Positions 19,748 to 31,082 of a stretch of DNA of 64,000 nucleotides are shown here, one piece after another. Positions within the stretch are counted from its first letter, which is position 1. Each line of letters opens with the position of its first letter. Source of the DNA: Phialocephala subalpina (lineage: Eukaryota; Ascomycota; Leotiomycetes; Helotiales; Mollisiaceae); assembly GCA_900073065.1 (NCBI GenBank), contig FJOG01000029.1, forward strand, positions 29,538 to 93,537, read 5' to 3'. Made by a program: the position numbers and the translations under genes. The notes beneath the pieces were generated by a model. The model was not told the DNA's origin. It was given only the letters and a program-made list of their open reading frames with translations, and did not search any database.

Positions 19748-21783
19748 ATGGCAACGAAAGGCAAACAGCTCCCACACGAGCGGCGGAAAGGCGAATCTGT
19801 ATACAGTGCTATTCTATACCTTCTAAACATCTGCTAATCAACCAACAAGGCATTGAGCGAATTCGCGGACTACGTTGAGCAACAGCAAAAGCTACGATAC
19901 CCATCCGCAGCTGGCACCACAAACGCCACCCTCGAAGACCACGCCGAACTCGACATCCTCAATTCCCTCGACCTCGCAGACACCTCCTCATCCGTCCGCT
20001 TAAAAGAGCTACTACTAACCCACAACGATGAGAACTTCACAAAACTGGTTACTCTGCTCGAGACTCGGATAGCGGAAGGACATGGCGAGACTATATTCGA
20101 GATTGGATTTGAAAATAATGGTGACTCAATGGCATTGAGTAAAGATGAATGGGATGCCTGCATGAAGCGATTACGAGAGGCTGCGAAGAAGGTTAGGGTA
20201 GATTGTCAGGTGCTGTTGACGAAACATGTTGGTGGTGAGGAAGAGGCTGAGAGTGCAGCGATCGAGAAGGAGAAAGAGTGCAGTGGCAAGATATTGATCA
20301 GACAGCATCCTGCTACGGTCGAGGAAGTTATTGAGACGCGAATTGCGGTTGTGGGGAATGTCGACGCTGGAAAATCTACCATGCTGGGTGTACTGGTCAA
20401 GGGTGGGCTTGATGATGGACGGGGTAAAGCTCGTGTCAATCTCTTCAGACACAAGCATGAGATTGAGAGTGGTCGAACCAGTTCAGTGGGTATGGAGATC
20501 ATGGGATTCGACACGATGGGCAAAGTCGTTGCTGCCGATGTCCCAGGTCGGAAACTCTCCTGGGAAGAAATTGGCAAGCGCTCTGCGAAAGTCATTACCT
20601 TCACTGACTTGGCTGGCCACGAAAGGTACCTGCGAACAACTGTCTTTGGTCTCCTCTCTTCTAGCCCGAATTACTGTCTCCTGATGGTCGCCGCCAACAA
20701 TGGTCTGATTGGAATGTCCAAAGAGCATTTGGGAATTGCATTGGCTCTTAATGTCCCAGTCATGGTTGTCATTACCAAAATCGACATTTGTCCTCCACAA
20801 ATTTTGGAGCAGACTATCCAGCAGATCACTCGGATACTAAAATCTCCTGGTGCGCGGAAAATTCCAATCTTCATCAAGAATAAGGAGGAGTGTATCAACA
20901 CTGCGACTCAATTCGTCTCTCAGCGTATTTGCCCGATATTCCAGGTTTCAAACGTCACTGGAGAATCTTTGGACTTGGTTCGGGCATTCTTGAATATCCT
21001 GCCACACCACGGACATTACGATGCTCAAGCTCCTTTCGAGTTCCACGTCAATGACACATTCTCTGTTCCCTTCGTCGGAACTGTCGTATCTGGTATCATC
21101 AAGAGCGGTGTCATACACGCTGGTGACACAGTTCTGATCGGACCAGACTCGTTAGGTCAATTCACAACGACCAACATACGATCGATCGAGCGAAAACGAA
21201 TACAAGTTCCAGCTGCATCAGCAGGTCAGTCTGCGTCCTTCGCACTGAAGCGTGTCCGCCGGAAAGACGTCCGAAAAGGAATGGTCGTCCTCCCAAAGCT
21301 CGAACAAAACGCACCAAAAGTCTACCGAGAATTCGTCGCAGAAGGTACCTCCCCTTCCCTCCTTTGTCTCCTCAGCCCCTCCACCGCACCCAACTAACTC
21401 ATACAGTACTAATCCTCTCCCACGCCACCACCATAAAAACCAAATACCAAGCCATGCTCCATGTCGGACCCGTCTCCCAAACCTGCGCCATCATCGACAT
21501 CGACCGTGCCTACATTCGTACTGGAGACAAAGCAACCGTCGCGTTCCGCTTTGTGCAGAGACCGGAGTATTTGGCGCCAGGGGATAGGTTGTTGTTTAGG
21601 GAGGGGAGGACGAAAGGGTTGGGGATTGTGAAGAGTGTAGGGTATGATTATTCGAAGCCTTTGAATCCAGATGCGGCGAAGAATGGGAAGGGGGAGAATG
21701 ATGTCCAGAAGGAGGGTGAGGGGAAGGCTGGGAATGGGAAGGCTGTTGAGCCGGAGAAGGGTATTGCTAGCCCAAGCAAGTAA
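19748..21783 (+). CDS. GTP-binding protein, GTPBP1/GTPBP2 family (EF1A-like)
   Basis: Three exons: 19748-19798, 19850-21344 and 21407-21783, giving 640 aa. The first exon supplies the start and a basic MATKGKQLPHERRKGES leader. The G domain has G1 GNVDAGKST (about residue 180), G3 DLAGHERY and G4 TKID, followed by elongation-factor-like beta barrels (PFVGTVVSGIIKSGVIHAGD, then KYQAMLHVGPVSQTCAIIDI). The C-terminal tail is Lys/Gly/Glu-rich. Family knowledge: these translational GTPases resemble eEF1A and are linked to ribosome rescue and mRNA surveillance. Without the second intron the frame runs into a stop at about 21397, so the splice is required. Confidence 0.92.
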
Positions 21784-23132
21784 GCTTTGGAACTTTAGGG
21801 GTGACGGCCATGGAGTTTGATGGGTTGGGGGAGAGGTTGCACAGAACTGCTGGGTTGCTACATTGCGTTGTTTTGGGGAGTTTGGCGTTCACTCTTGGGC
21901 TTCACTTGGTTGGCATGGCATGGTATGGCGCTTCGTGGGCATACAGTAAATGCAATTGCTTGTCCAACTTCCATTTGGATTCGACGGTTTTGGCATGCGA
22001 CAGGTCTTCATGTTATCGAATGTCTCATGCCACTGGATCATTCCTTGGTGTCCCAAATATTGAAAAAGACCTCCTCGCTACCATATTGGGAAGTTTCCCC
22101 GAATATTAATACGGGCGACGCCCATCTCCGTTTCCACGCTCAACTTCTCTTCAGCGTCAAGTGGCTAAGACTGCAGGTATATCAATATCATTCCCTTTCT
22201 CAATTTCTTAATTGTCCAAGCCAATCCCTAACATTGTCAAGTTGCATCAAAACTATCTGAAATTGCTCGGTTCGTTTCACTTCCCAGTTCTTGAATTTCA
22301 GCACGCTGTTGGAGGTTGGAGGATACCATGTGGCTGACGCCCCTGATCTCTGCATGCGCCACAAAGTCTGTGCCACAGAAGCACGTCCACAATGCGGGAA
22401 TGACGTCGCCAACCCGACGTCATGGCACGCATGATCCTGCATGAACTGAACAGCAAAGATCTTGGGGTTTTAAAGATTGGAATTGACAGCTGCATGAAGA
22501 GTCATATGTTCACATAGCGATTTTTGAAAAACTCGTTATTGCAAACTGTTTACAGATCTTGTAACAGAAGAAAGGAGGAAGATACCTTTTGAGGATATGG
22601 CGGGGTAAAATTTGGGAGTGAGGCATCAACGACTTGGATGGAAAGCTTCATGTGAAAGCTTCATCTGAACAAGCAAGCTAAAAGCTTGGAACTACCTTAT
22701 CCTGATCTCAACCCGAATCCCCACAAGCAGCCTGAAGCTAAATTAATTGCGCAATCTGATGCTGCCATGTTCAAAACCAGGATCTTGGAGCCTGCTTGAC
22801 AAGGTCAATTCCTGTAACCAATCTCATTTTTTTCCTAGACCTAGCCAGCCTGGACATTCCTTGATATCGGCAAGGACGAAAGATCGATGGAAGCATCGAC
22901 GAATTTGCCTTGGTGGGGTCCACGCTAATCATGCTGGTACGTGGAATGACGTTTGCAGCCGAACCAAGATTCGGGGCAGCTACCCCTCGCCGTACATGCT
23001 GGTTTATATTGACTGCTCTTCATTCCGCCTTCTTCTTATACCATCTTCAATAAATTAAGATACCCAACGATCTCACGAACTTTACGAATCACACACTTTT
23101 GAGACGAGACTTAAGAAAGGAAATCAGCAAAT
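21784..23132. other. Intergenic, 1.35 kb, no gene recognised
   Basis: Several open frames of 60-150 codons lack domain character. A TATA-like ttatattg lies about 130 bp upstream of the next start. No RNA gene noticed. Confidence 0.5.
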
Positions 23133-24085
23133 ATGGAAACAGTAAACAACATTGCATCCGCCGCCTCGCGCGTCATCTGGGGCGAGAATACCACGGCTAC
23201 CAATGAGACAGCAGGCAGTGAGCCTGTTTCTGGACAGACTGGAGATGTAAAAGCTGGAGAACCTTATGATAAGGGGAATGAGGGTAAGTTTGCTTCCACA
23301 GAAAACTTCTCGTCCTTCTGGTCGCCTCGAAGGATAGGAGCTAGGAAAAGATAGAAAAACTCAGATGAGGAAATAGTAGAGCGGAGACTAACGTGAGAGC
23401 AATAGAAACGAAAACAAGCTCAGGAACCTTCTTGGATCACCGAGGCAAGGACGAGAGCTCAGCGACCTCCAACCCAACATCTACGACTGCAGACACAACC
23501 ACCACTTCAGATACCACCTCCACCAAACCCACACCCGCAACAGAGGACACCTCTCTCTCCGACAACAGCGGCGCACCGCCCGCCCCTTCATCCAAAACAC
23601 AATCCGCATCCGACCCAACCACCGATCCCACCGCCCAAACCACTTCCAAAGCAGCCGACACCACCAACACCACCTCCTCCGAGGACAACGAAGGCTCCAC
23701 CTCCGAGGACAAGAAGATCGCAGAAGATGGCATCCAAGAAACCCACTCCGGCAAAGGAGACGACGCAAAATTCGATTCATTCAAAACAGCTGATGGTCCA
23801 CATATCGACGTGCCTGAGAGCGATGGACGGGTTGGTCCTGATGTTCCGAAGGGGACGATGATCCCTGGTACAGAGGATGTTAATGATGATGCGGAGGCGA
23901 AGGGGAAGAGTGGACATTCTAGTGAGGCTACTGGTGCAGTAGGAGGAGAGGTGAAGAAGGCAGAGAGTGCTAGTAGGGAGAGTGTTGATAGTGCGGGGAA
24001 GGGAAGTGAGAGTCCTAGTGGTGGGAAGGAGAAGGTTAGTTTGAAGGATAAGATTAAGGCGAAGTTGCATAAGGATAAGAACTAG
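23133..24085 (+). CDS. Disordered, hydrophilic protein (conserved fungal N-terminus)
   Basis: Two exons, 23133-23283 and 23406-24085, giving 276 aa. The N-terminus METVNNIASAASRVIWGE, then GQTGDVKAGEPYDKGN, is a pattern I know from many ascomycete hypothetical proteins. The rest is low-complexity T/S/D/K/G without aromatic core, ending in a basic KVSLKDKIKAKLHKDKN. The acceptor is ambiguous (23405 or a second in-frame AG at about 23430); the first lies the right distance from a CTAAC branch site. It is probably a stress-related, intrinsically disordered cytosolic protein; no enzymatic role is suggested. Confidence 0.8.
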
Positions 24086-24437
24086 ATGGTGTTGCATCGG
24101 GATGGACTGTATTTTGACTTCGAGTTCTGTATGAGTAATGTTTTGGGAGTGGGAATAGGGATAGGAAAGAGATATCAAGACAGGAATGACATCCAATGCA
24201 TTTCATACTATTCGCCAGGATGTTATCCTTTCACCACAGGTTGTCTTTTGTTTTGATATGTTCATTCCCGAAGTTGGAACCTGGTCGGGGCGGAAAGCGG
24301 GGTCTAGCTCAACGAAGATTGGCTGGCACGTTGCCAAAAGTTTGGTCCGAAACCAAATTTGATATCAGAACTCACCTAGACATCTCGAGTTTCTACTCTC
24401 GATGCGACTCCAAACAACTTTGTCCAATCCGCAATAA
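24086..24437. other. Intergenic, nothing recognised
   Basis: 3' region of the disordered-protein gene and promoter of the small membrane protein. Confidence 0.4.
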
Positions 24438-24836
24438 ATGCCACGAATAAAAAGATCCAAATCCGCCCCACATACCCCGCTCGACACTAATTTCTCCTTC
24501 ACACCTCCCTCGCCACGACCAACGTTGAAACAAATGATCACCCGCGCCATCTTTGCCCAATCTATCCGCTGCGTACTCACTGTAGCGCTGTATACAGTGC
24601 TCAATACTCCACACTTGACCCCAGTCTACTTCGGTCATGCATACCAAGAGGCGAACTGGTTGCTCGTTGCTTGGGTGGTTGTGATGGGCATGGTTTTTTT
24701 TTGTTGGAAATGCTAGAAGCGAGAGCTCGGAACGCTGAGGGGATGGAACTGGTATCGATCAGCGGAAACACAAGAGATCTGATTCCTGCTGGGGCTTTTT
24801 TAGAACGGATTGGATGTACTGCTTGAGCATCACGTG
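24438..24836 (+). CDS. Small membrane protein with apparent homopolymer frameshift
   Basis: The frame from 24438 reads 92 aa to a stop at 24714-24716. It has a basic, proline-rich head, then hydrophobic segments VLTVALYTVL and WLLVAWVVVMGMVFF. The stop follows a run of nine T (about 24694-24702). One extra T would carry the frame on through LLEMLEARARNAEGMELVSI to a stop at 24834-24836, giving about 132 aa with a more natural cytosolic tail. So either the gene is 92 aa, or the T-run lost a base in this strain or in the sequence. No family recognised. Confidence 0.45.
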
Positions 24837-25358
24837 CGCTTCCCGATTTGGCTCGCAATGCCCCTTTCCTCAAGCGAGGAGGACCGTGCGAGCTTCTTCT
24901 TCGACGAATTTCTCCACTCATGTATCTCCACAACTCATCGGATATTCTCAATGTCCCTCCTAGTGAGGATCGTTGTTGATCCAACTTCGGGACCTGGGAC
25001 TGTCAAGCTGGGTCTTCACAGGGAAGGAGCGAGTCGAGCGACCTCCCAACCAAGCGTACCTTCTTCCTAACTTTACCCATCCCTCGCTCTTGCATCTTTT
25101 CAACAACTTGGTACGCGTGCCACCTTAAGCTCGTGTGTTTTCCTTCCATGTTCAAATCCATGTTTCTCGCTGTCAACTCTTCCCATCATCAACTCCACGA
25201 TTTTGGAACACCAACATCACATCGAGCATCGCATCACCTATCCCATTGTATAACACATCATTCACGCTCAATAAGGGCACGTACGCCATATCCGTCTGTG
25301 GCCTCGTGACTAAAGGTGATAGAGATCCTAACAGCACCTCCGACATTCTCCGCTCCCA
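24837..25358. other. Intergenic or 5' part of the next gene
   Basis: The CT-rich stretch near 25070-25220 looks like a fungal 5' leader. A degenerate first member of the 25-bp palindrome family lies at 24950-24974. Open frames here could be upstream exons of the gene that follows, but I cannot settle a model. Confidence 0.35.
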
Positions 25359-26724
25359 ATGCTCGTCGCGGTATTCCCCCTCCTCGGTCTCGCCGCGTTC
25401 CGCCCCCCAGCATTCGTTTCCGCCATGTTAGCTCTTCCGCGATTTTTGCCACATTCTACACACCCCGACTGTCCGCTGCACTCGTTGGGTGGTATTCCGG
25501 ATAATGTCCCTGGATTTGAGGGACATTCAAAGTGGGCTAAGAAGTGCGGTTTGCCCGTGTTTGCGGAGGACGAGTTTCGGTGCACAAACGGCACCTTTCT
25601 GGGTTCCGGAATGTTCCAGCCAATTAGGGACATTGATTGCTACTTCTCCCTCAGGGCCTTGCGCGACGGTATCGAATACGATCTTAATATTCTACCACGC
25701 TTTCATATGCTCTCCAACGGCACCAATCTTCCATTCAAGGAGGAGAATCGTTCTATACTAGCGGCACCATTCTTCCTCCCTAGATGGCGTCTGAACGGAT
25801 CAGACTTTCCAGTTTTCTCTTTCCGCAAATCGTCTGCACTAGACTTTGCAGGACCTGGCATGATATACTCACACCTTGCGGAGCGGGACGATGAGATTTA
25901 CCGCCACCGTCATTCTCAGTTCGAAGAAATCTACTGGGGATTGCCACTGGTTCTGAACTGGATTCACATGGAACAGGAAGCTGGTGGATATATTTCAATC
26001 TCTCCTGGGTCACCCAGTGACAATGGGACATTGCAACAATCCCTCTTCAGTACGAGTCTGCAGTATCAATGCATCCAGGACCAGCCACGACTTACACTCA
26101 TGCCAAGGGATGGAGGTACGTACCAGTGTCAAGAGTGATCCCTTTTCAATGTCCTAGAGCTGATGGGACTGTAGAAATGTTCTTCGACCTCAGAAGCTCT
26201 CCTGATGCTGTCGAGTTCGATGGTCTGCTTCAGTTCCCGATCGGTAAGCATTGTCCTAGGTATGCTGGGACATTGAAAACACATGCTCACACTGCTTCAA
26301 AGAGTTTTGCGGTCACGATTTGATCGCTATGAGCCATCCTTGTGAAGACTTCGATTGCAGGCTTGTTTGGAGAATGGGTCCACGGAGGGATATGCCCAGT
26401 AAGTACCTCCGTAATTGTCCCTTTTCCCAAGGGACATTGAAAACTGACCGTGAGGTAGAGCAATTCAAGGAACTCCATATCATCGTTGATTTGATTGGCG
26501 AGACCTCCAGACAATCCCCCAAGCCTCGCTGGACAATATGGAAGTCTGCACCTGCACCTAAAGATGAACCGCTCAAACGAGCTCTCGACAAGCCTCATGA
26601 TGAACTTTGAATGTCCCATCCAGCTGGGTAAATTATAAAAGTATCCAATATCTGCTATAACGGCCGCGACAGGGTTGTGGTGGTCTTCTATAGTTTTGAA
26701 CGTCCCAGCCTTCAAAGGACAGTT
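24950..26724. repeat. Array of 25-bp near-palindromes (AATGTCCC...GGGACATT)
   Basis: Each member has a left arm close to AATGTCCC, 7-9 spacer bases and a right arm close to GGGACATT, 25 bp in all. Positions: 24950-24974 (degenerate right arm), 25503-25527 (perfect 9-bp arms), 25610-25634, 26148-26172, 26250-26274, 26414-26438, 26610-26634 (degenerate right arm) and 26700-26724. A half-site lies at about 26023-26032. Flanks often extend the symmetry to TTTTCA...TGAAAA. Spacers differ, so the arms are what is shared. Three copies fall inside the three introns of the local gene, two in its exon, two after its stop. Confidence 0.8.
25359..26610 (+). CDS. Unrecognised protein with three palindrome-bearing introns
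   Basis: Proposed exons 25359-26115, 26175-26243, 26303-26398 and 26459-26610, 357 aa. The three introns have donors GTACGT, GTAAGC and GTAAGT, are 59, 59 and 60 bp, and all three are needed to keep the frame through RLTLMPRDGEMFFDLRSSP, AVEFDGLLQFPIEFCGHDLI, RRDMPKQFKELHIIVDLIGE and the C-terminus DKPHDEL. That coherence supports a real gene. The 5' exon is uncertain: the ATG at 25359 opens a signal-peptide-like MLVAVFPLLGLAAF, but another frame upstream also looks coding, and two palindromes within this exon could mark further introns. No domain recognised; the C-terminal half faintly recalls 2EXR proteins. The stop codon overlaps the palindrome at 26610. Confidence 0.5.
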
Positions 26725-26761
26725 ACAAAAGTATTGATATGAATCGCTGAGCAATGAATCA

Positions 26762-28159
26762 CTACAGCCTTGGACCCATGGCTCGCTCCTGAATGTGTGT
26801 CCACTCATTCTCCTTCACATTCCCAAAATCCATCATCTTGTTCGGCCCTCCTCTCCGTCCTTGAACATCTTCCCAATTTCGCCCCACAGCCGTCTCGGGC
26901 CTCCACCTAAAAGCTTTCTTTAATCTCTGGTCAAGTTTCCCTTCAACAGTATCAGCGACAAATCCTCCCACAGAAGTAATGTGCATAAATCCATGTCCCG
27001 ATCCTCCTACCGCCAATACCAAGCTTGGATACTCCGGATGACGATCAATCAAGAAGTTCCGATCGGGTGTATCTGCACACCAACATATTCTCGCGAAGCT
27101 AAACGGTCTTGAGGCGAGTTGTGGCATTGTATCTTTGAGAAAACCTCGAACGCGTGTTTCTGCCTCGAGCGGGATTTGATGTTTTGCGAATGGAATGCTT
27201 TCTTTGTTTCCCGAGGGGGAGACGGTCCAGTTACAGTATCCTGGATGTTCGTCACAGATTTTCAATTCGTGTTTTTCGGCGTCGGGCTCCATAAAGAAGC
27301 CACTTTCGATGTTAAACAGCACAGGCAAATCTTTGTACAACTTGCACTCTTCTCGAGACATCTTGATATGTGCCAACGTCCAAGCTGTGGGGCGGAGCTG
27401 GTCTTTCATATCGAGTAACTGGGGAGCATTGGCGCCTGCTGCTAGGATTGTGGTTTTTGCTCTGTATTGCTTCCCATGGTTCGTGACAGCACCAATGACA
27501 TCCCCGTTCTCAATCAAGAGTTCCTTAACCCCACCTTTTGCTCCGGTGATGAATGTCACTCCGAGGCGCTTTGCTTCTTTATAAGCAGAAACCAAAGCTC
27601 CCCTCGCGAACACCCATCCTGCTCCAGTACGTTTGAAGCCTCCTTTCCACCTGGGAAAATTACCGGTGAGAACACCTTCTGGCATAGTGGCTCGGAAAGC
27701 AGCTGGGGTATCGAGCCATTCGAAATCAGCTTTTTGATCGAGCATTTCGCGTTTGGTTAATTGGGTGAGGCCGTCGGGAGTGTGGGCGCAGATTATGTAG
27801 CCGGTGTTGTGGTAGTAGGGTTTGAATATGGGGTCGGTGAGCCATCCCTCTGTAGCTAATTGAAGAAGAGTTTCGGATATTGAGGCGCCTTCTTCTCCAT
27901 CGCTGAATGAGCCTGGGTTGGTGTTAAAATGGTTATCGGTGAGGGGGGAGGGAGGAAAGGGGAGGGAAATGGGTGTACCTTGTTCAACGATCTTGTTGAT
28001 GTCGTTTCCGGCTGAGATTGGGGATGGGACGGGATATGGATCAAGGACTGTCACGTTTTTGTAGCCTCGTCGGGCGAGGTGGAGGGCTGTTGAGCAGCCC
28101 CATGTTCCGGCCCCGATGATGAGAGTTGAGGAGTTGAGGTCTGGCGAGGAGGAAGACAT
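26762..28159 (-). CDS. Fructosyl amino acid oxidase (FAD, DAO family)
   Basis: Two exons, 27979-28159 and 26762-27912, giving 443 aa, the usual family length. The FAD Rossmann motif is LIIGAGTWGCSTALHLARRG, followed by VTVLDPYPVPSPISAGND. Near residue 350, RPFSFARICWCADTPDR carries the cysteine that covalently binds FAD in this family. Later come GGSGHGFMH and NKMMDFGNVKENEW. The enzyme oxidatively deglycates Amadori products such as fructosyl amino acids, releasing glucosone, amino acid and H2O2. The 66-bp intron is stop-free and in frame, so an unspliced read gives 465 aa with an insert no relative has. The C-terminus is PRL, a weak variant of the peroxisomal SKL signal. Divergent from an MFS transporter. 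Confidence 0.93.
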   Translation of the reverse strand: MSSSSPDLNSSTLIIGAGTWGCSTALHLARRGYKNVTVLDPYPVPSPISAGNDINKIVEQGTPISLPFPPSPLTDNHFNTNPGSFSDGEEGASISETLLQLATEGWLTDPIFKPYYHNTGYIICAHTPDGLTQLTKREMLDQKADFEWLDTPAAFRATMPEGVLTGNFPRWKGGFKRTGAGWVFARGALVSAYKEAKRLGVTFITGAKGGVKELLIENGDVIGAVTNHGKQYRAKTTILAAGANAPQLLDMKDQLRPTAWTLAHIKMSREECKLYKDLPVLFNIESGFFMEPDAEKHELKICDEHPGYCNWTVSPSGNKESIPFAKHQIPLEAETRVRGFLKDTMPQLASRPFSFARICWCADTPDRNFLIDRHPEYPSLVLAVGGSGHGFMHITSVGGFVADTVEGKLDQRLKKAFRWRPETAVGRNWEDVQGRRGGPNKMMDFGNVKENEWTHIQERAMGPRL

Positions 28160-28732
28160 GACCGCGAGGGGAAGGTATGCAGACTTGAAACTGGGAGTTC
28201 AGCAAGTCAAAGGTAAAGGTAAGAGATCCAAAAATGAACAAAACTAACGGAAGAACAGAATTTGAGGATCTAGAACGATCGAAGTCCCAGCATTGAAGCT
28301 GTGTGATAGGGTGGCGTGAGCTGGTCGCCAACCCCTCTACCCCACCTTTGGCAGCGTAGATCAGCGATCCCCCTCAACGACGTACACCACTTGCCTAAGG
28401 CCCTCCCATCTTCGGCATGGAACTAAGCTATCTTGAGCCTTAGATTATCAGATAGCTCGAAGCTTATCTCAAGGGTCCGGGTTGACCTTCCAGTGTTTGG
28501 GGAGGTATATCAATCGGGATTTGGTCCGATGAGTGGGGAAGCGAGGGGTAGCGACATCGACGTCTGGGTCAAGTTGCTTGGGAATGATAAGCCAGGGACG
28601 TTTATTAGAATGGAAACGAGAAGATGGGAGGGATATATACTCTGGTTCTCCTCCAGGCTGTCACATCCTTAATTCATATGAATTGAGGTGAACAAAATTG
28701 TAAAATCTGAGGACTCAACCGGCAAACGAGAG
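28160..28732. promoter_or_regulatory. Shared region between divergent FAOX and MFS genes
   Basis: 573 bp between outward-facing starts. A TATA-like gatatatac lies near 28632, about 100 bp before the MFS start. Open frames here are short. Confidence 0.45.
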
Positions 28733-30529
28733 ATGTCGGACGTTATTGAGAGCGTTCCTGGAACGGAATACCTTGTGGACGGTAAGTGATCTCACCAAAT
28801 TGTTGAGAATGATACTGACTTTGTGATCGCAGTGAACCACAAATCGGATGTCGAACATGCAAGAACCACAGGCTCCTCAGACATCGTCCTCATCCCACAA
28901 CCCACAGAATGTGGCGGAGACCCACTGGTACCTCGCCTTCCTATGTCGCAAGGCAAGACTGACATTGGAACAGAGATGGTCAAGATGGAAGAAATACTAC
29001 CAGCTCTTCCTCGTCGCTCTCTACGCCTGCGCTTTCTCATACGGCGAAAACACCCTAGGCGCAGCCTGGACAACAGTCAGCGAAGACACCGGCGTCAGCT
29101 TGACCAACATGAACGGCGGTTCTGCTCTCAACTACCTCTTGCTCGGCTTCGTAAATATCTTCTGGATCCCCACAGCCATGAAAATCGGTCGCCGCCCTGT
29201 CTTCCTCATCACAACAGTCCTCTGTCTCTGTGCCGGAGTTTGGCTAGGCAAGTTCCACGGCACAGGCCAATGGTTTGCGGCCATGATTCTGAATGGACTG
29301 GGGACCAGTGCGTATCAGGCTGTTATTCAATTGAGTGTTTTTGATATGTTTTTCGCGCATGAGAGGGGACGCATGTTGAGTGTTTATTTGTTTGGACAGC
29401 AACTGGGATCAATGTGAGTTTGAGTCTTCTCGATGTTGGGGAGAAGTATGTTGATAATGGTAATAGACTTGGATTGATTACTGGTGGATCGATTGCTGAT
29501 ACGTTGGGCTGGCGATGGAGTCAGTATATCGTCGCTATCATTGATGGTGTCGTACTTCTGCTTCTCCTTGTCAGCTTCAAAGAAACGCTTTTCCCGAGAT
29601 TCTTGTTCTCGCAATCTCGGTCTTCTTCCGACGCATCCTTCTCGGCAACAGATTCGGAAAGAAAGCCAACTCAATCGACTGTGACTGCCAACACTAGCAT
29701 CGCATATGACTTTCCAAAGAGAACTCTCGTTGAACGTTTCAAACTTTGGACATACTTCCCAGAAGATCGTACAACGTACTGGCAGTACTTCCGGCGTCCA
29801 TTCTTCCTACTCTCCTTTCCAAACGTCATAATCGTAAGTATACCAGTCCCACCGATCAATTTCATCGTGCTAATGCTCCGATAGGCAGGATTCATCTTCG
29901 CCTTCGGATGCACCGCCGGAATTGTCTCGTTCAACACCATCTCCGAAATTCTCACTGAACCGCCCTACAACTGGTCCACCACCGCCACTGGACTCGTCTT
30001 CCTCGCTGCTCTTGTCGGAAACATCGTAGGCTGGGCGACCGGTACTCTTTCCGACCAGATCGTGATCCGTCTCGCACGAAGAAACGGCGGTACCAAGGAG
30101 CCCGAAATGCGTCTCTGGACCCTCGGCTTCTCAATACTCTATGCTCTCCTAGGTTACTTCCTCTACGGCTGGGGTGCCCAATCCGGCGCCCACTGGATGA
30201 CCATCGCCTTCGGCGTCGGCTGTATGATCGCGCACCAAGTATCAGCATGCTCCATCGCCACGGCCTACGCCATGGAATCCTTCCCTGGGGTTTCTGGAGA
30301 AATGGTCGTGATATTGGCGATGTGTAGTTCTTTGATCAATTTCGCGTTTTCGTACAGTGTGCAGCCGTTTATTAATACGGCGGGATATGGGTGGACGTTT
30401 ACTTTCTTTGGGTTGGCGGTTTTTGCGAGTATGGTTGCGGCAATACCTATGATTGTTTGGGGGAAGAGGTGGAGAATAAGGTGTGCGCCGAAGTATTATC
30501 GGTTTATTAATGAGAGCCGGCTGGAGTAA
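28733..30529 (+). CDS. MFS transporter (allantoate/DHA-like fungal type)
   Basis: Five exons: 28733-28781, 28833-28927, 28974-29413, 29467-29833 and 29885-30529, giving 531 aa. The cytosolic N-terminus holds the fungal MFS hallmark DIVLIPQPTECGGDPLRW, which only appears when the intron 28928-28973 is removed. About 12 hydrophobic segments follow (for example LFLVALYACAFSYGENTLGA and NYLLLGFVNIFWIPTAMKIG), with the loop motif GRRPVFL between helices 2 and 3. A hydrophilic central loop lies near residues 270-320. Substrate unknown; the divergent pairing with fructosyl amino acid oxidase suggests uptake or efflux of a related metabolite (inference). Confidence 0.92.
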
Positions 30530-31082
30530 CCTAAGAAGGACTGGGAGACAAATGGGTGAGGAATTCTCTTAACGGAGAATGCTTGTGGGGAGCAATTTAT
30601 ATCAACGAAGGTTAGGCTTGTATGAAGAAGTGACTTGATGTAGAACTCAGATCGTAGGCTTAGTAGTATAAAGTAAAGACACTTGCGAACTGTGACTTGC
30701 AACAAAACAGCGTACGAAACTGGGCATGATGTTGTGACGTACAACAAGCGACAGAAATAGGAGCAGTGGTCTAACGATAGGACGGACTTTTGGAGAGTGC
30801 GACTGGAACAGGTCCTTGATATCTAGAAGGAAGTTGATTGACACTCGTCACCTCCTTGAGGATGACCCCTACCTGCCTTGTTTGGTTTGGAACGGTCTGA
30901 TAAGTTTGGGGCGAAGAAAAGTTTGTCATAGCCGATTTCGCGCCTTTGCTGGGTGGTCGGAGACCTTCTGAGCCGTCGAATATAGCAGACCATCAGAACT
31001 AGCCTCAGCGACGTAGAGATACGAGTTTAAAAACCATCGATTTATCCACTACTGTGGGTATTTCTGTCGCTGTCGCTGTTGA
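30530..31082. other. Intergenic between convergent genes, nothing recognised
   Basis: 3' regions of the MFS and CorA genes. No feature seen. Confidence 0.5.

Noticed and set aside
21817..22260. 147-codon plus-strand open frame downstream of the GTPase
   Set aside because: No domain, odd composition rich in W, C and H, and no supporting start or splice context.
25359..26610. Reading the palindromes as a repeated protein motif (x-C-P...G-T)
   Set aside because: The copies fall in different frames and in introns, so the conservation is at the DNA level.
27913..27978. In-frame 22-residue insert in the oxidase
   Set aside because: It has GT/AG borders and a branch-like CGATAAC, and no relative has the insert; it is an intron.
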